Source: Exobasidium rhododendri (Eukaryota; Basidiomycota; Exobasidiomycetes; Exobasidiales; Exobasidiaceae). From it: DNA of 64,000 bases. Where the stretch lies: positions 1 to 64,000 of the forward strand of contig CP110633.1 of assembly GCA_026210745.1 (NCBI GenBank), written 5' to 3'. The notes below the pieces were generated by a model. That model worked only from the letters and a program-made list of their open reading frames with translations. It did no database searches and had not been told where the DNA came from. How positions within the stretch are numbered: the stretch's first letter is position 1; each line of letters starts with the position of its first letter. Position numbers and translations under genes: made by a program. Below are positions 54,435 through 64,000 of this stretch, in pieces.

Positions 54435-55096
54435 GTGCGACAAGAAGCTTATTATAACAATGAGGTGAAAACCCTCCAAACAATCCATTGTTTGAGCTCA
54501 AGTGGCATGCTATTTTAGTAATAGAATAGTGTGAAGCCCACCCAAATCCATCTCTTCACGAAAAGATGGTGAGCTAAATACCTATGGATAACAATAGTGA
54601 ATCCACGTTTAAGCGTAGAACTGACTAGTCGAACTAATGACTAGATGTCGAATGTAGTGAAATGTTTCCGTATTTTACTTTATGGATCTAATTTCGACGT
54701 ACGTATAGTGGGATCCTAACGGTATTACTAAAGTGTTATAATAGGAACTTGGTAAACCCTTTAGTAACTATTTATGTAAATAAATAGAGGTATATTCGCG
54801 AAAATGTATAACTACTAGAGGGCAAAGGATGTTTTAAAAAGCGAATGGTTCACTGTAATGGTGATCATAAATCTGTTGATTAATCTGAAAAGATGCTGAC
54901 TTAAAACTGGCGTTTATATTTGTATTAAAAATGTCTAGGATTATAAGACTTAATTAATTTCATTTAATTTTATAATAAAACAAATTAAATATATAATACA
55001 CAATAATTAAGATAAACGTTTAAGCTGTATGCGATGAAAGTCGCACGTACAGTTTATAGAGGGGGAAAGATTTGTGAAAATCCTACCTATCTCAAC
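54435..55096 (+). other. rnl intron 2: group II, ORF-less
   Basis: It begins GTGCGAC (group II 5' consensus), ends AAC before AGACC, and has a textbook domain V near 55023-55056 (AGCTGTATGCGATGAAAG, then TCGCACGTACAGTT). The exon join gives GACGGGAAGACCC, the conserved LSU domain V sequence. At 662 bases there is no reverse transcriptase, so it must rely on other factors. It is the only group II intron in the window. Confidence 0.9.
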
Positions 55097-55719
55097 AGAC
55101 CCTATGCAGCTTTACTGTAATTTGATATTGATATTCTACTAAACAGGTGTAGAATACAAGGGAATGTGGCTTTTGGCCCGTGTCAATGAAATACCTTGAC
55201 TGTAATAGTTGAATATCTATACGATAACCTTATTCTTGTTTCTAACTAATTATTCACTAAATTATAATAATTAGTGATTTTTTTACTACGGTATAAAAAA
55301 AGTTGTGCTATTCTGACTAATTAGGATAGCATTAAATCTTGATTTATCATTTCTAGAAGATAAAAAGGGATAGTAGTAACGGTGGGATACTTGAAGGCAC
55401 AAAACTTGTTACTATATCAGAGTAGCTAGGCACATTACCTAGTGAAATTTTTATCTGTAGGAAGGGGAGAATATTGCGAACAGTATCAAATGGTCAGTTT
55501 GACTGGGACGGTCGCCTCTAATAAAGTATCAGAGGCCTTCCAAGGTATGTTTTTATTGGTCAGAAACCAATGGATCATGTACGATCCATAAAAGTATAAT
55601 AATAAAACATGCTTGACTGAAAGACTGACAAGTCAATCAGATACGCAAGTAGGATATAGTGATCCGGTAGTTCATTATGGAATGGCTATCGCTCAAGGAA
55701 TAAAAGTTACGCTAGGGAT

Positions 55720-56823
55720 AAACTAAACCTAGTCCCATTAGTACTAAATAATACTAATAAAAAACGGGTTAATTCCAAAAATCACTATAATAATTATTAC
55801 TATAGTTAATTTGGAGCAAAGTCTATTAGAGTGAAAACTCTATAGAAATGTCCAACGACTAGAAGATGAGCGATGATGAGCAATAATTCTTCCACGAGTG
55901 CCCGACATAAATAATAATAAAGGTAGAAATACAAATATAGGTAGACTCTTGTCCGGGGGTCTAGTGTTTAGCAGCACCAACCATAGTATTTATAAAAATA
56001 TAATACAACTGTCCTATTTTTTCCTATGTCACGAAATGATATTCTGAGACTGAAAGTAGAACTAGAAGAACAAGGTAAGAAACTGAGTCCCAACTCTCAT
56101 CAATTTCGACAGTACAAAAATACCCTTAAGGGGCTGACCACTATGCAATATCAAGCTGCTATTGGGCTAATACTGGGTGATGTACGAATTGAAATGAGTA
56201 AGAGTGGTAATGGTGCACTACTTAAGTTTGAATGGGGTGATAGTAATAAAGAGTATGCATTTCATGTATATGATCTGTTTAATAATTATTGTCTTACATC
56301 TCCTCGAAAACAAGTACGAATCAATATCAATGGAAATGCAGTAATTACCTGGTGTTTTCAGACACTTTCTCATAAAGATTTTCTTGGTCTAGCCGGACTA
56401 TTTCTTGTGAAAGGTAAAAAAGTAATTCCGAGCAATCTTATTACTTCTCATCTTAGCAAAGTAGGTCTAGCTTATTGGTTTATAGACGATGGAGGTATAA
56501 ATGGAAGCCATAGTTATGGAATGCAAATTCATACACAAAGTTTTACTGTAAAAGAAGTAGAAGCTATGTGTGTTGACCTACAAAATAAGTTTTCAATAAT
56601 TTGTGGTAATAACAAAGGGAAACCTATTATTATTATTTCTTCTAAAAGTTATTCTAATTTTGTAACACTAACTAAAGATTACATTGTACCATCTATAAGA
56701 CATAAACTACGATCACGATAATCCTTATTAGTCTCCCCTTTCATTTTTATTTATGATAACATAGTCTAAACATTCTTGAAAAAGAATGAGATAAAATTAA
56801 ATGTTTTATCGATGAATTTTTTG
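55720..56823 (+). other. rnl intron 3 (group I)
   Basis: It splits AGGGAT|AACAGG, the classic fungal site near E. coli 2449. It has AACGACTAGAAGATGAG and CACGAGTGCCC core strings (55853-55905). Confidence 0.9.
56026..56721 (+). CDS. LAGLIDADG endonuclease in rnl intron 3
   Basis: A 231-aa ORF with no UGA. Motifs are A-A-I-G-L-I-L-G-D-V-R and L-A-Y-W-F-I-D-D-G-G. A C4U3 motif follows at 56733-56740. Confidence 0.9.
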   Translation: MSRNDILRLKVELEEQGKKLSPNSHQFRQYKNTLKGLTTMQYQAAIGLILGDVRIEMSKSGNGALLKFEWGDSNKEYAFHVYDLFNNYCLTSPRKQVRININGNAVITWCFQTLSHKDFLGLAGLFLVKGKKVIPSNLITSHLSKVGLAYWFIDDGGINGSHSYGMQIHTQSFTVKEVEAMCVDLQNKFSIICGNNKGKPIIIISSKSYSNFVTLTKDYIVPSIRHKLRSR

Positions 56824-57071
56824 AACAGGTTTATCGTTTGCGAGAGTTCACATTGTCCAAACGGTTTGACACCTCGATAAAAATATAGAGTCATTGTCGA
56901 GTATAAATTGGGTGAATTGCAGAAAACTCTTGTTACAAAAAGACAATCTGCAGCGAAGTCTGTTATAACAGAAACGTTCAACGACTAGAAAGTGAAATAA
57001 TCTTTCCAAGAGTTCCCAACAATTGTTACTTTGCTAGTATTACCAAAATATAAGAAGCCCCCTTCGGGGGC

Positions 57072-57127
57072 ATGTGTTACCTGGTTAGTGCTTTGCCATC
57101 TCTTTTTATTAGAGATAGGTGCATTGA
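57072..57127 (+). promoter_or_regulatory. pseudoknot-like leader element, copy 2
   Basis: The same conserved blocks as at 4773-4837 flank a different pairing hairpin (ATCTCT/AGAGAT). It ends 28 bases before the ATG of the intron 4 endonuclease ORF. The stem sequence changes while pairing is kept. Confidence 0.6.
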
Positions 57128-57155
57128 TATACCTCTAATAATCTTACATTAGGAT

Positions 57156-57845
57156 ATGAAGAATAAAATTCGGAATATACGCGATGGACACCACCTCAAT
57201 TCTAAATATTGGCAAGATTGGAAGAAAAATCTTCCAACGATTGAACCTACTCTTTTTCAAGTAATCCTCGGGATAGTGCTTAGTGATGCTAGTATGTACC
57301 GCGTAAGCAAAGACGCATATGTGAAATTTGAGCAAGGTGTAGATCAAAAGGATTTTCTATTCCATCTGTTTGATGTATGTAAACAGTATTGTTTTATGCT
57401 AGAGCCATCCGCTCGTTATTATACCGCTTTTTCTGGAGAAATAAAACAAGGTAAAGTAAAGAGTTATTGGTTCAAAACATTTAGTTTTTCATCTTTTACT
57501 ATTATTTGAAATCTATTCTACGCGGAAAGATCTAAAGTAATTAAAAAAAATGTAATTCTTACTCATCTGACAGAAATTGGTCTTGCCTATTGGATTATGG
57601 GTGATGGTTCGCTTCATCGCGAGGGTCGAGTGCTTACTCTTCATACCCAAGGATTTACTAAAGATGAAAATGATATACTTAGTATGGAACTAAATGAAAA
57701 GTTTGGTTTTCATACTAAAGTGGTAACCCATAAAAAAGTTTCCCATGTTATTCAGTTTAGTACAAAAGATGCTAATAAACTACATGATATAATTTCTCCA
57801 TTTATAATTCCTAGTATGAAGTATAAAGTACCTCGAAAACTATAA
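57156..57845 (+). CDS. LAGLIDADG endonuclease in rnl intron 4
   Basis: One UGA (57507-57509) is read as Trp. Motif 1 is degenerate (I-L-G-I-V-L-S-D-A-S) and motif 2 is L-A-Y-W-I-M-G-D-G-S. The Asp-to-Ser/Ala changes in motif 1 keep one acidic residue. Confidence 0.87.
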
Positions 57846-58051
57846 CAATTGAAGATATAGTCTAATTCATCGGGAAACTGATGGGGTAAGTATAAATAAC
57901 TTACATATTTATACTCCCTTTCTGTCTAAATTAAATTCACTGGACGGGAACGGAACAATAAATAAATAATGGTCGACTCATCTCATCCTCCGGGTGTAGT
58001 AGCTCGGAAGGGTTCAGCTGTTCGCTGATTAAAGAGGTACGTGAGTTGGGT

Positions 58052-59012
58052 TAGGGAAAACTCTACAAAATATAGTAAAAATAACAATTAAATAAAAAAT
58101 ATTCATGAAAAACATTACACAATACCTACATAAAGTTATTATTGGACAAATTCTAGCTGACGGTCATGTGGAAAAGACAGGTCAAAACTGTCGACTTTCT
58201 TTTTCTTTTGGTACACCTTATATTCATTATGCAAATTGAATTTATTCTCTACTTAGAGATTATTGTTCTAATTCTGTTTATTCTGTTGTAAGTGCTACTA
58301 GAGGAAAAAAATATATTAATTATAGACTAAAAACTTCTACTATTATAATTTTCAATCAATATCGCGAAATATTTTACATTATAGAAAATGGTAAGTATAA
58401 AAAAATTATTCCTATTGCTATTGCTGAAATAGTCTGTCCTATTGTGCTAGCACATCTAATTATGGGTGATGGAACATTCGGTGCTAAAGATAGTCGTATT
58501 CGTATTTATACTAACCATTTTTCTCTTCAAGAATGTAATATGCTTGCTGATGCTATTACGGTAAATTGTGGTATTGAGTGTAAAGTACTTTTTGATAGAA
58601 CAGGAAGTTACGGAGATAAACAATATATTCTAACTATCGGTAAGAATCAACTAAGAAAACTACAGGAGCTTGTATCTCCTCATATGCATAGTAGTATGCT
58701 GTATAGAATTGGACTAACGTCTAATTTATTTAAATTTTTCCCTTTTTACTATAATAGTAGATATTGAGCCCAACTAAAACTGGATGAATTGCAATAAGAG
58801 TTAATATACTTGATCTGCAGCGTAGCTTATTATAGCATATTCTATTTATGTAGAAAAAAATAATAAGAACGTTCAACGACTAATGAGTGAGCTATGCTAG
58901 CAATAATCTCGACACGAGCGTCCAGCGGTAGTAAAAATACTATCGATGATATAGTCTTATCAATTTTTGCTAAATTGTACACTAATTAAAAATAGGTAAC
59001 TAACAATAATAG
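58052..59012 (+). other. rnl intron 5 (group I)
   Basis: It splits GAGTTGGGT|TCAATACGACG (near E. coli 2563). Core strings AACGACTAATGAGTGAG and GATATAGTCTTATC lie at 58872-58960. Confidence 0.88.
58105..58767 (+). CDS. LAGLIDADG endonuclease in rnl intron 5
   Basis: ATG 58105 opens a 220-aa ORF with UGA Trp at about 58237. Motifs are I-I-G-Q-I-L-A-D-G-H and L-A-H-L-I-M-G-D-G-T. Confidence 0.87.
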
Positions 59013-59418
59013 TCAATACGACGTGAGTCAGTATGGTCCCTATCTTCTGAAGGGAATAATTGTTAAAGGAGGTTCTCTAATTAGTACGAAAGGACCATGA
59101 GGGATGATTCAATGGTGTACCTATTGTCTTACTAAACGGGCATAGTAGGGTAGCCACAATCATGACAGATAAGTACTGAAAGCATCTTAAGTACGAAGCA
59201 CACCTCTGGAGACAAATTGAGATAAGAAGTAGAACACTTCTCAATTACTTATCTACCTATTATAGATATTTTTATCCATTATTTTATGATAGTGGATTTC
59301 AATTTATGGATATAATTAAGGTAAGTTATATAGGATGCAAATGTACGCATAGTAATATGTTTAGTTTAGCATTACTAATTAATTATGTAACTTAATCGCA
59401 CTATATTGTTTCTATTCA

Positions 59419-59492
59419 CAGACTGATGGCCTAATGGTTCAGGGCGCTTATTTTGGGAATAAGAGTTCTAGGTTCGAGTCCTAGCAGACTGA
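59419..59492 (+). tRNA. trnP: tRNA-Pro(UGG)
   Basis: The anticodon stem CTTAT/ATAAG closes TTTGGGA (UGG). The T-arm CTAGG-TTCGAGT-CCTAG is perfect. The acceptor has one A-A mismatch. Confidence 0.92.
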
Positions 59493-59833
59493 ATTAAACA
59501 TAATAAACAGAATTAACTAACAACACTCTTCGTTTCAAGGGAAGAAGCGCAGAGCGCTACTTGATCTGTTTATCCCTAAAATTATTTATAAGTATAATTT
59601 ATTTTAATCTCCTGGATGTCCTTTTTTTGTTATATCCTACTGTTTTTTTATAAATTATTCCTAATTTATTGTCAATTAGGAATAATAAATAATTACTAAT
59701 CTACAATTAGCAACAATGTCATACTACAAATAGTTCTTTATTATCATAAGAAACTAACAATATCGAAAGTTATTTTTATGGTTTTTCTTGTTATAATTTT
59801 TGTTATAATAAACGAACTTAGTATTCTTTTTGC
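59493..59833. other. intergenic, 340 bp
   Basis: AT-rich spacer; no feature recognised. Confidence 0.4.
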
Positions 59834-59919
59834 GGTACTATAGCATAGCGGTAATGCAGCATACTGTTAATATGTCGTGGCCTAAAGGCCCTACGAAAGT
59901 TCGATCCTTTCTAGTACCT
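59834..59919 (+). tRNA. trnN: tRNA-Asn(GUU) with an unusual long variable arm
   Basis: The acceptor GGTACTA/TAGTACC and anticodon stem GCATA/TATGT around CTGTTAA (GUU) are clear. Between the anticodon and T-arms lie 19 bases containing the palindrome GGCC-TAAA-GGCC, so the tRNA would be class II. tRNA-Asn is normally class I. The T-arm GAAAG-TTCGATC-CTTTC is perfect. Confidence 0.85.
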
Positions 59920-59933
59920 TAGTTTATATTTTA

Positions 59934-60695
59934 TTAGTATGCACTTTTTATAATAAATGATTGAATGTCTGGTGAAAGGGGGAAAATTTCGTAAAAGTGC
60001 AAGAATTTTCGGCGAATTTTTTGTGCAATTCAAACTTTAATAGTAAATGCACCTAGTTCATTTTTTGTAGTGTGTTTTGCATAATCCACTGGACCATCAA
60101 AAGATCCAAATAGACTAATTTTTTTTGTCATACGTGGCACAACTCGTTCTGTTAGTAGACGACCTGCTAGTTCAATTTTAATACCACTAATATAAGCTGG
60201 CAGTAGCGAAGCGTTACGAGATGGATAAGTCATAATACTATTTTTGAAATGTACAAAAGTATTACTAGGTGCATTATGTGCTAGATATTTTGCAAAGATG
60301 GTACTATTCAGGTAAGGATAATGGATACGAGTTAGTACCAGTGACACTTCTTTTTTATAAATAGAAGATAGAGAATTACTAAGTGAAGATAGGGAAATGG
60401 TTGATAGAACCTCTTGAACGGATTTTTCTTTAGTATAATTCATTTTACTAAAATAAAAAACATGAATTGTGGCTTTAGTACTTGTATGACTATATGTGGG
60501 AGTGCTATGAAGCAGTGATCCTACATTATCTTGAATGCTAAAAAAATAACTATTAATTAGAGAGGATGCAATAGTATCTTTAGATATATTACCTGATATA
60601 CGAGAACCCGTGAAAAAATAGCCTTTGTTATTTTCTTGCAGTGAAGAAGAAATCATAATACTGGCATAAACGTTTTTAGGATGAGTGATTTTCAT
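59934..60695 (-). CDS. rps3: ribosomal protein S3 (free-standing)
   Basis: A 253-aa mitoribosomal small-subunit protein. Its N-terminus is poorly conserved. The C-terminal domain is recognisable: I-S-G-I-K-I-E-L-A-G-R-L-L-T-E-R-V-V-P-R (residues about 178-197), then G-A-F-T-I-K-V-W-I-A, where Trp is UGA (60030-60032). Reading UGA as stop would cut it just before the end. Standing outside any rnl intron is unlike Pezizomycotina. The C5U3 motif overlaps F-P-L-S near the C-terminus. Confidence 0.92.
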
Positions 60696-60782
60696 TAAAA
60701 CTTAATTTAATAAGTCAATAGACTTACTACGTATTTCATTCTGTAACAAAAAAAAATAGTGATTGACAGACTTATATAAAAT

Positions 60783-60855
60783 AGCCGAAAGAGGGAATCG
60801 AACCCTCAAATCACCAGTATGAATGGTATGGTTTTACCTATTAGCCTACTTCGGC
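60783..60855 (-). tRNA. trnM: tRNA-Met(CAU), copy 2
   Basis: The acceptor GCCGAAG/TTTCGGC, loop TTCATAC (CAU) on TACCA/TGGTG and T-loop TTCGATT fold well. It is clearly different from the copy at 30550, so one should be initiator and one elongator. Confidence 0.92.
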
Positions 60856-61303
60856 GTGTAACTACTTATCTTTAGGCCAAATTCTGTACTACCGGGGAGA
60901 ATACTGTCCTGGTTAAACTAGTATTTTCGTTCCATAATAGATAAATTATACTTTTCATTCCATTGAAATAGACAACAATATGCAGGTTAACTTTTTTCAT
61001 ATTTGTACGCTTTTTTATTGCAAGGTAATTGCATAACATCCTCTGAAATGTTGATGATGAATAATTAATTATTCATTTAAAAGCTATAAAAATTAATTAC
61101 TCTAAAAATCCCTTAGTTCACACTATCACTAATAGTATACATATATTCTGTATTAGACCTTCCTACCAGTTAAATATTCATTGTAAAATATTTATTCTGT
61201 TCTGGCTTATCCTAAATAAGTAGTTATTCCTATATTTATATATAAATATACTCTATTAACTTACTATTGTTATTCTACCCTAATCAGTTAGAATAATTCA
61301 TTA
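60856..61303. other. intergenic, 450 bp
   Basis: AT-rich spacer; no feature recognised. Confidence 0.4.
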
Positions 61304-61378
61304 GGGTACAACTTCGGAATTGAACCGAAATTTGACAATTCCACAAATTGCTGCTTTACCTATTAAGCTAGAAGTACC
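61304..61378 (-). tRNA. trnH: tRNA-His(GUG)
   Basis: The anticodon loop TTGTGGA (GUG) is on a perfect stem, the T-loop is TTCAATT and the discriminator is C, as expected for tRNA-His. It is the better-paired of two copies. Confidence 0.92.
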
Positions 61379-62509
61379 TTACTCTTATATTATCATAGCA
61401 TAAATAAGGTATAAATACATAATATTGCTGACAAATTTAATATATAGATTACAACCTTTTTATTAGTAAAAAATCCAATGTTAATAGAGAGGTATAGTTA
61501 TTATTACATAGTAGTAGTAACTGGTTATTACAATAATTAATATAAATAACACATTTAATCTATCTTTATAAAACTATAAAAGTTAAATTTACAATAATAA
61601 AATATATCTTTTTTATAACCAGGATAAACTATAGCTTTTACAGTATTCTATTGCTTGCATTATCATTGCATTTTTAAGTAATAATACTGTTATTACGTTC
61701 TAGTGTTAAAATAAGTTCTTTTCACTACATTAACAAGTATATTTCTACTATACTTATCAACTACAAATAAATCAGTTAGTTTTTTGCACGAAACTAAAAC
61801 AATAACGCATAGCTTAAAAATAAATTATTTACCCCTAAAATATTCTATATAACTTAGACTATATTTTTATATAAATAAAAAAAGATTGGAGTATTAAACT
61901 ATTAATTAAGTTTCCACTATTAAATTCCGTCACTTTATAGTATAAAATACACACTCTCAGTTCTAGTATTTTTCAATAATAAACAAAGGATAGTAAAACT
62001 TAAGTTAATAATTTGCTTACTAAGCAAATTATTAAAAGTTTGCGACATGATATATTTAGGGGACTTGTTCTTATTTACAAATTAAGTAAGCATATGAATG
62101 AGTAAAGGAAAAACATATTTAACTGTTACCAGCATAAACATAAAATTATTACTTATTTCCTTTATATTTTATCTACTTATTTGTAAATAACCAGGGCCAT
62201 GTGACATTTCTCAATTATGCTACAATAAACAACAGTAGTTTCTATTACGCTAATCAATAAATGGAACACTATAATAAATAAATATCTCACGCTATAATAT
62301 ACAAAATACGGATAGCTCACCCTTATTTTGTCTTTTAATTCATTCCTAAGCAAATTAGTGTTTTCACTAAGAAAATAAAAATATTTCATTATTTAATGGG
62401 CACTTGATAACTTTAAATAATATATAAAGATTTTTTTCTTGTATTTTTTTGAGGGTAAAAATACTAAAAATACTGTTACTGTCTACTTTATTTTGGAAGC
62501 ATAGTTTTA
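61379..62509. other. intergenic, 1.13 kb, nad4 3' spacer with inverted repeat
   Basis: A 14 + 14 base inverted repeat (62006-62019 with 62021-62034) can form a cruciform. No ORF or RNA gene is recognised. Confidence 0.45.
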
Positions 62510-63982
62510 TTAAAGGGGGGAACTGGTTGTAGTGTAAAGTAGTGTAGAAACAGATACATGCAGTGTATCTAGTACCACATTAGGGTAAATACCAAGTAGC
62601 ACTGTAGCAATAAGCAGAGGAAGTAGGAGCATATATTCTCGTCGTGTTAGATCTGTTGTATAGTTCAGATATTTGCTTCATGACCCAAATGCAATACGGT
62701 TGTATAGCCAAATAGAGTATGCAGCACTTAGAACAATACCAGTGGCACCAATAACAGCGATAAGCGGACTTTCTTGAAAAATTCCGGTTAGTGCTAGTAC
62801 TTCTCCAATCCAATTTGCACTTAGCGGTACTGCAGCATTAAAAATAGTGAATAGGAAAAAGAGTAGACTAAACAGTGGCATATAAGCTGTCATACCTCGA
62901 TAATACTTGATAGTTCGCGTATGATATCTATCATATAGCACACCTCCTACGAGAAAGAATAGTGCAGGACTAACAAAACCATGTGCAATACTGAGCATAA
63001 TAGCTCCTTCAATACCTTGAACAGTATTACTGAATAGTCCTAGTACTACAACACCCATATGAGCTACAGAAGAATATGCTACTAGTTTTTTAAAATCTGT
63101 TTGTCGCAGTGTAACTAGACTACCATAAATAATAGAAATAATCGCCATTACTTGCACTAGAGGTGCAAAGTAACATGTTGCATCAGGTAGAAATTGAATA
63201 AGAATTCGCATGTAACCATACGTGGCCAGTTTAAGAATAACACCCGCTAGAATAATACTCCCAGCGACAGGAGCTTCAGAGTGGGCATAAGTTAGCCAAG
63301 TGTTAAAAGGTATTAGAGGTGTCTTAATAGCCATACTCATAAAGATTGCCATCCAAATAATCTTTTGGGAATCTGGATCAATTTCTGAAAGAGACACTAC
63401 ATTAAAATCTGTTGATCCCACATTGTGAAAAATGATAAGAAAGGCTAGTAGCATAAATAGTGAACCAAATAGCGTATAAAGAAACAGAAGGTAAGCAGCC
63501 CGTACTCGCGTAGGACTACCTCCCCAAATACCTACAATAAGAAACAGAGGGATTAGCACACTTTCAAAAAAAATATAAAATAGTAGAATATCTAGTACTA
63601 CAAACACTGCAATAAGCAGTGTTTCTAGCAGCAGGAAGGACATTAGAAAGTATTTTACTCTATATCTAATACTATCCCAATTAGATAGAATACAAATAGG
63701 AGTAATGAATGTAGTAAGTAGTACAAAATATAGACTAATACCATCTACTCCAATATGCAGATGACAAAATGTTACTTGATCTTCCAGAAATTCTTGTGTA
63801 AATTGATATTGACTAGTATTAGAGTCAAATTCTCCTCAAAGAATTATAGATACTACAAAATTAACAAGAGATACACCTAGTGCTACACGTTTTATATTGG
63901 ATTTTCCAATAGTAGAAGAATTATTCATGGGTGCTAGTGCTAGTGCACCAACAACAGGAATAGTTAGAAGTAGGGTTAGCAT
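62510..63982 (-). CDS. nad4: NADH dehydrogenase subunit 4
   Basis: Complete at 490 aa. The ATG 63982 is only 18 bases from the right edge. Two UGA codons (63836-63838 and 62678-62680) encode Trp; stopping at either would break conserved sequence. Motifs include H-L-H-I-G-V-D-G-I-S-L near residue 80, T-P-L-I-P-F-N-T-W-L-x-Y-A-H-S-E-A-P-V-A-G-S and K-K-L-V-A-Y-S-S-V-A-H-M-G. It is an antiporter-like proton-pumping subunit. It ends S-S-P-L-stop, formed by the C6U3 motif. Confidence 0.97.
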
Positions 63983-64000
63983 TATTAAAAAAGTGAAAAC

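Larger units (their letters stand above)
56879..57972 (+). other. rnl intron 4 (group I)
   Basis: It splits CACCTCGAT|GTCGACTCATC (near E. coli 2500). It contains AACGACTAGAAAGTGAAA, a strong GCCCCC-TTC-GGGGGC hairpin (57058-57072) and the pseudoknot-like leader copy 2. Confidence 0.9.
51098..59230 (+). rRNA. rnl: large subunit ribosomal RNA (rnl), five introns
   Basis: The 5' end matches the GACTAAG...GGATGCC start of LSU rRNA. Exons are about 51098-51814, 53221-54434, 55097-55719, 56824-56878, 57973-58051 and 59013-59230. Landmarks include GTTGCAAAATTCTGAGATGAG, GACTGTTTACCAAAAACAC, the GTAGCGAAATTC region, GTGATCCGGT, the peptidyl-transferase parts AACAGGTTTAT and GACACCTCGAT|GTCGACTCATC, and the sarcin-ricin loop TTAGTACGAAAGGACC (59078). 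The ends are approximate. Confidence 0.93.

Noticed and set aside
62177-62389. 70-aa minus-strand ORF in the nad4 3' spacer
   Set aside because: AT-rich spacer with no resident codon use and no recognisable domain.

Overview
This window is most of a fungal mitochondrial genome. It is AT-rich DNA carrying the standard fungal set: cox1-3, cob, atp6, atp8, atp9, nad1, nad2 (partial), nad4, nad4L, nad5, nad6, a free-standing rps3, both rRNAs and 24 intact-looking tRNA genes plus tRNA relics. UGA must be read as Trp: in-frame UGA codons fall inside nad2, nad4, rps3 and nearly every intron ORF. nad3 and the 3' end of nad2 are not present and presumably lie beyond the left edge. The free-standing rps3, genes on both strands and atp9 on the opposite strand from the other protein genes fit a fungus outside the rps3-in-rnl-intron Pezizomycotina. 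I cannot place it more precisely.

Layout. Almost all protein genes are on the minus strand. Going right to left (the direction of transcription) they are nad4, rps3, nad6, cob, nad4L-nad5, cox1, atp8, atp6, cox2, nad1, cox3 and nad2. The plus strand carries atp9, rns, rnl and five tRNAs (Cys, Trp, Ser-UGA, Lys, Pro) plus tRNA-Asn. I infer 19 group I introns (cox1 7, cox2 1, nad5 3, cob 3, rns 1, rnl 4) and one group II intron (rnl). Most carry LAGLIDADG homing endonucleases; cox1 intron 1 carries a GIY-YIG enzyme. Three more GIY-YIG genes and one LAGLIDADG gene are free-standing.

The unusual part is cox1 intron 4. Its 3' ribozyme half is duplicated, and between the two copies sits a 174-codon alternative last exon, open and in frame with exon 4. 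It is recognisably but distantly related to cox1 exons 5-6 and has lost the copper-binding motifs. A Gly/Ser-rich soluble ORF follows it. A comparable pair lies at the 3' end of cob: a four-helix membrane ORF that overlaps cob, then a coiled-coil ORF that is now frameshifted and nonsense-mutated. Two further small ORFs follow cox3. I treat these accessory ORFs attached to respiratory-core genes as the most interesting content of the window.

Genome-wide signals: (i) a C4U3-4 motif (CCCCUUUU) lies at the 3' end of nearly every gene and often doubles as the last codons; (ii) Leu is encoded by CUN and UUA is almost absent, with no tRNA-Leu(UAA) found; (iii) a pseudoknot-like leader precedes both atp9 and an rnl-intron endonuclease gene; (iv) the nad6/rnl spacer is partly duplicated near 9 kb; (v) single-base frameshifts occur in nad2 and in several endonuclease genes. 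All functional statements come from reading the sequence; no searches were run.
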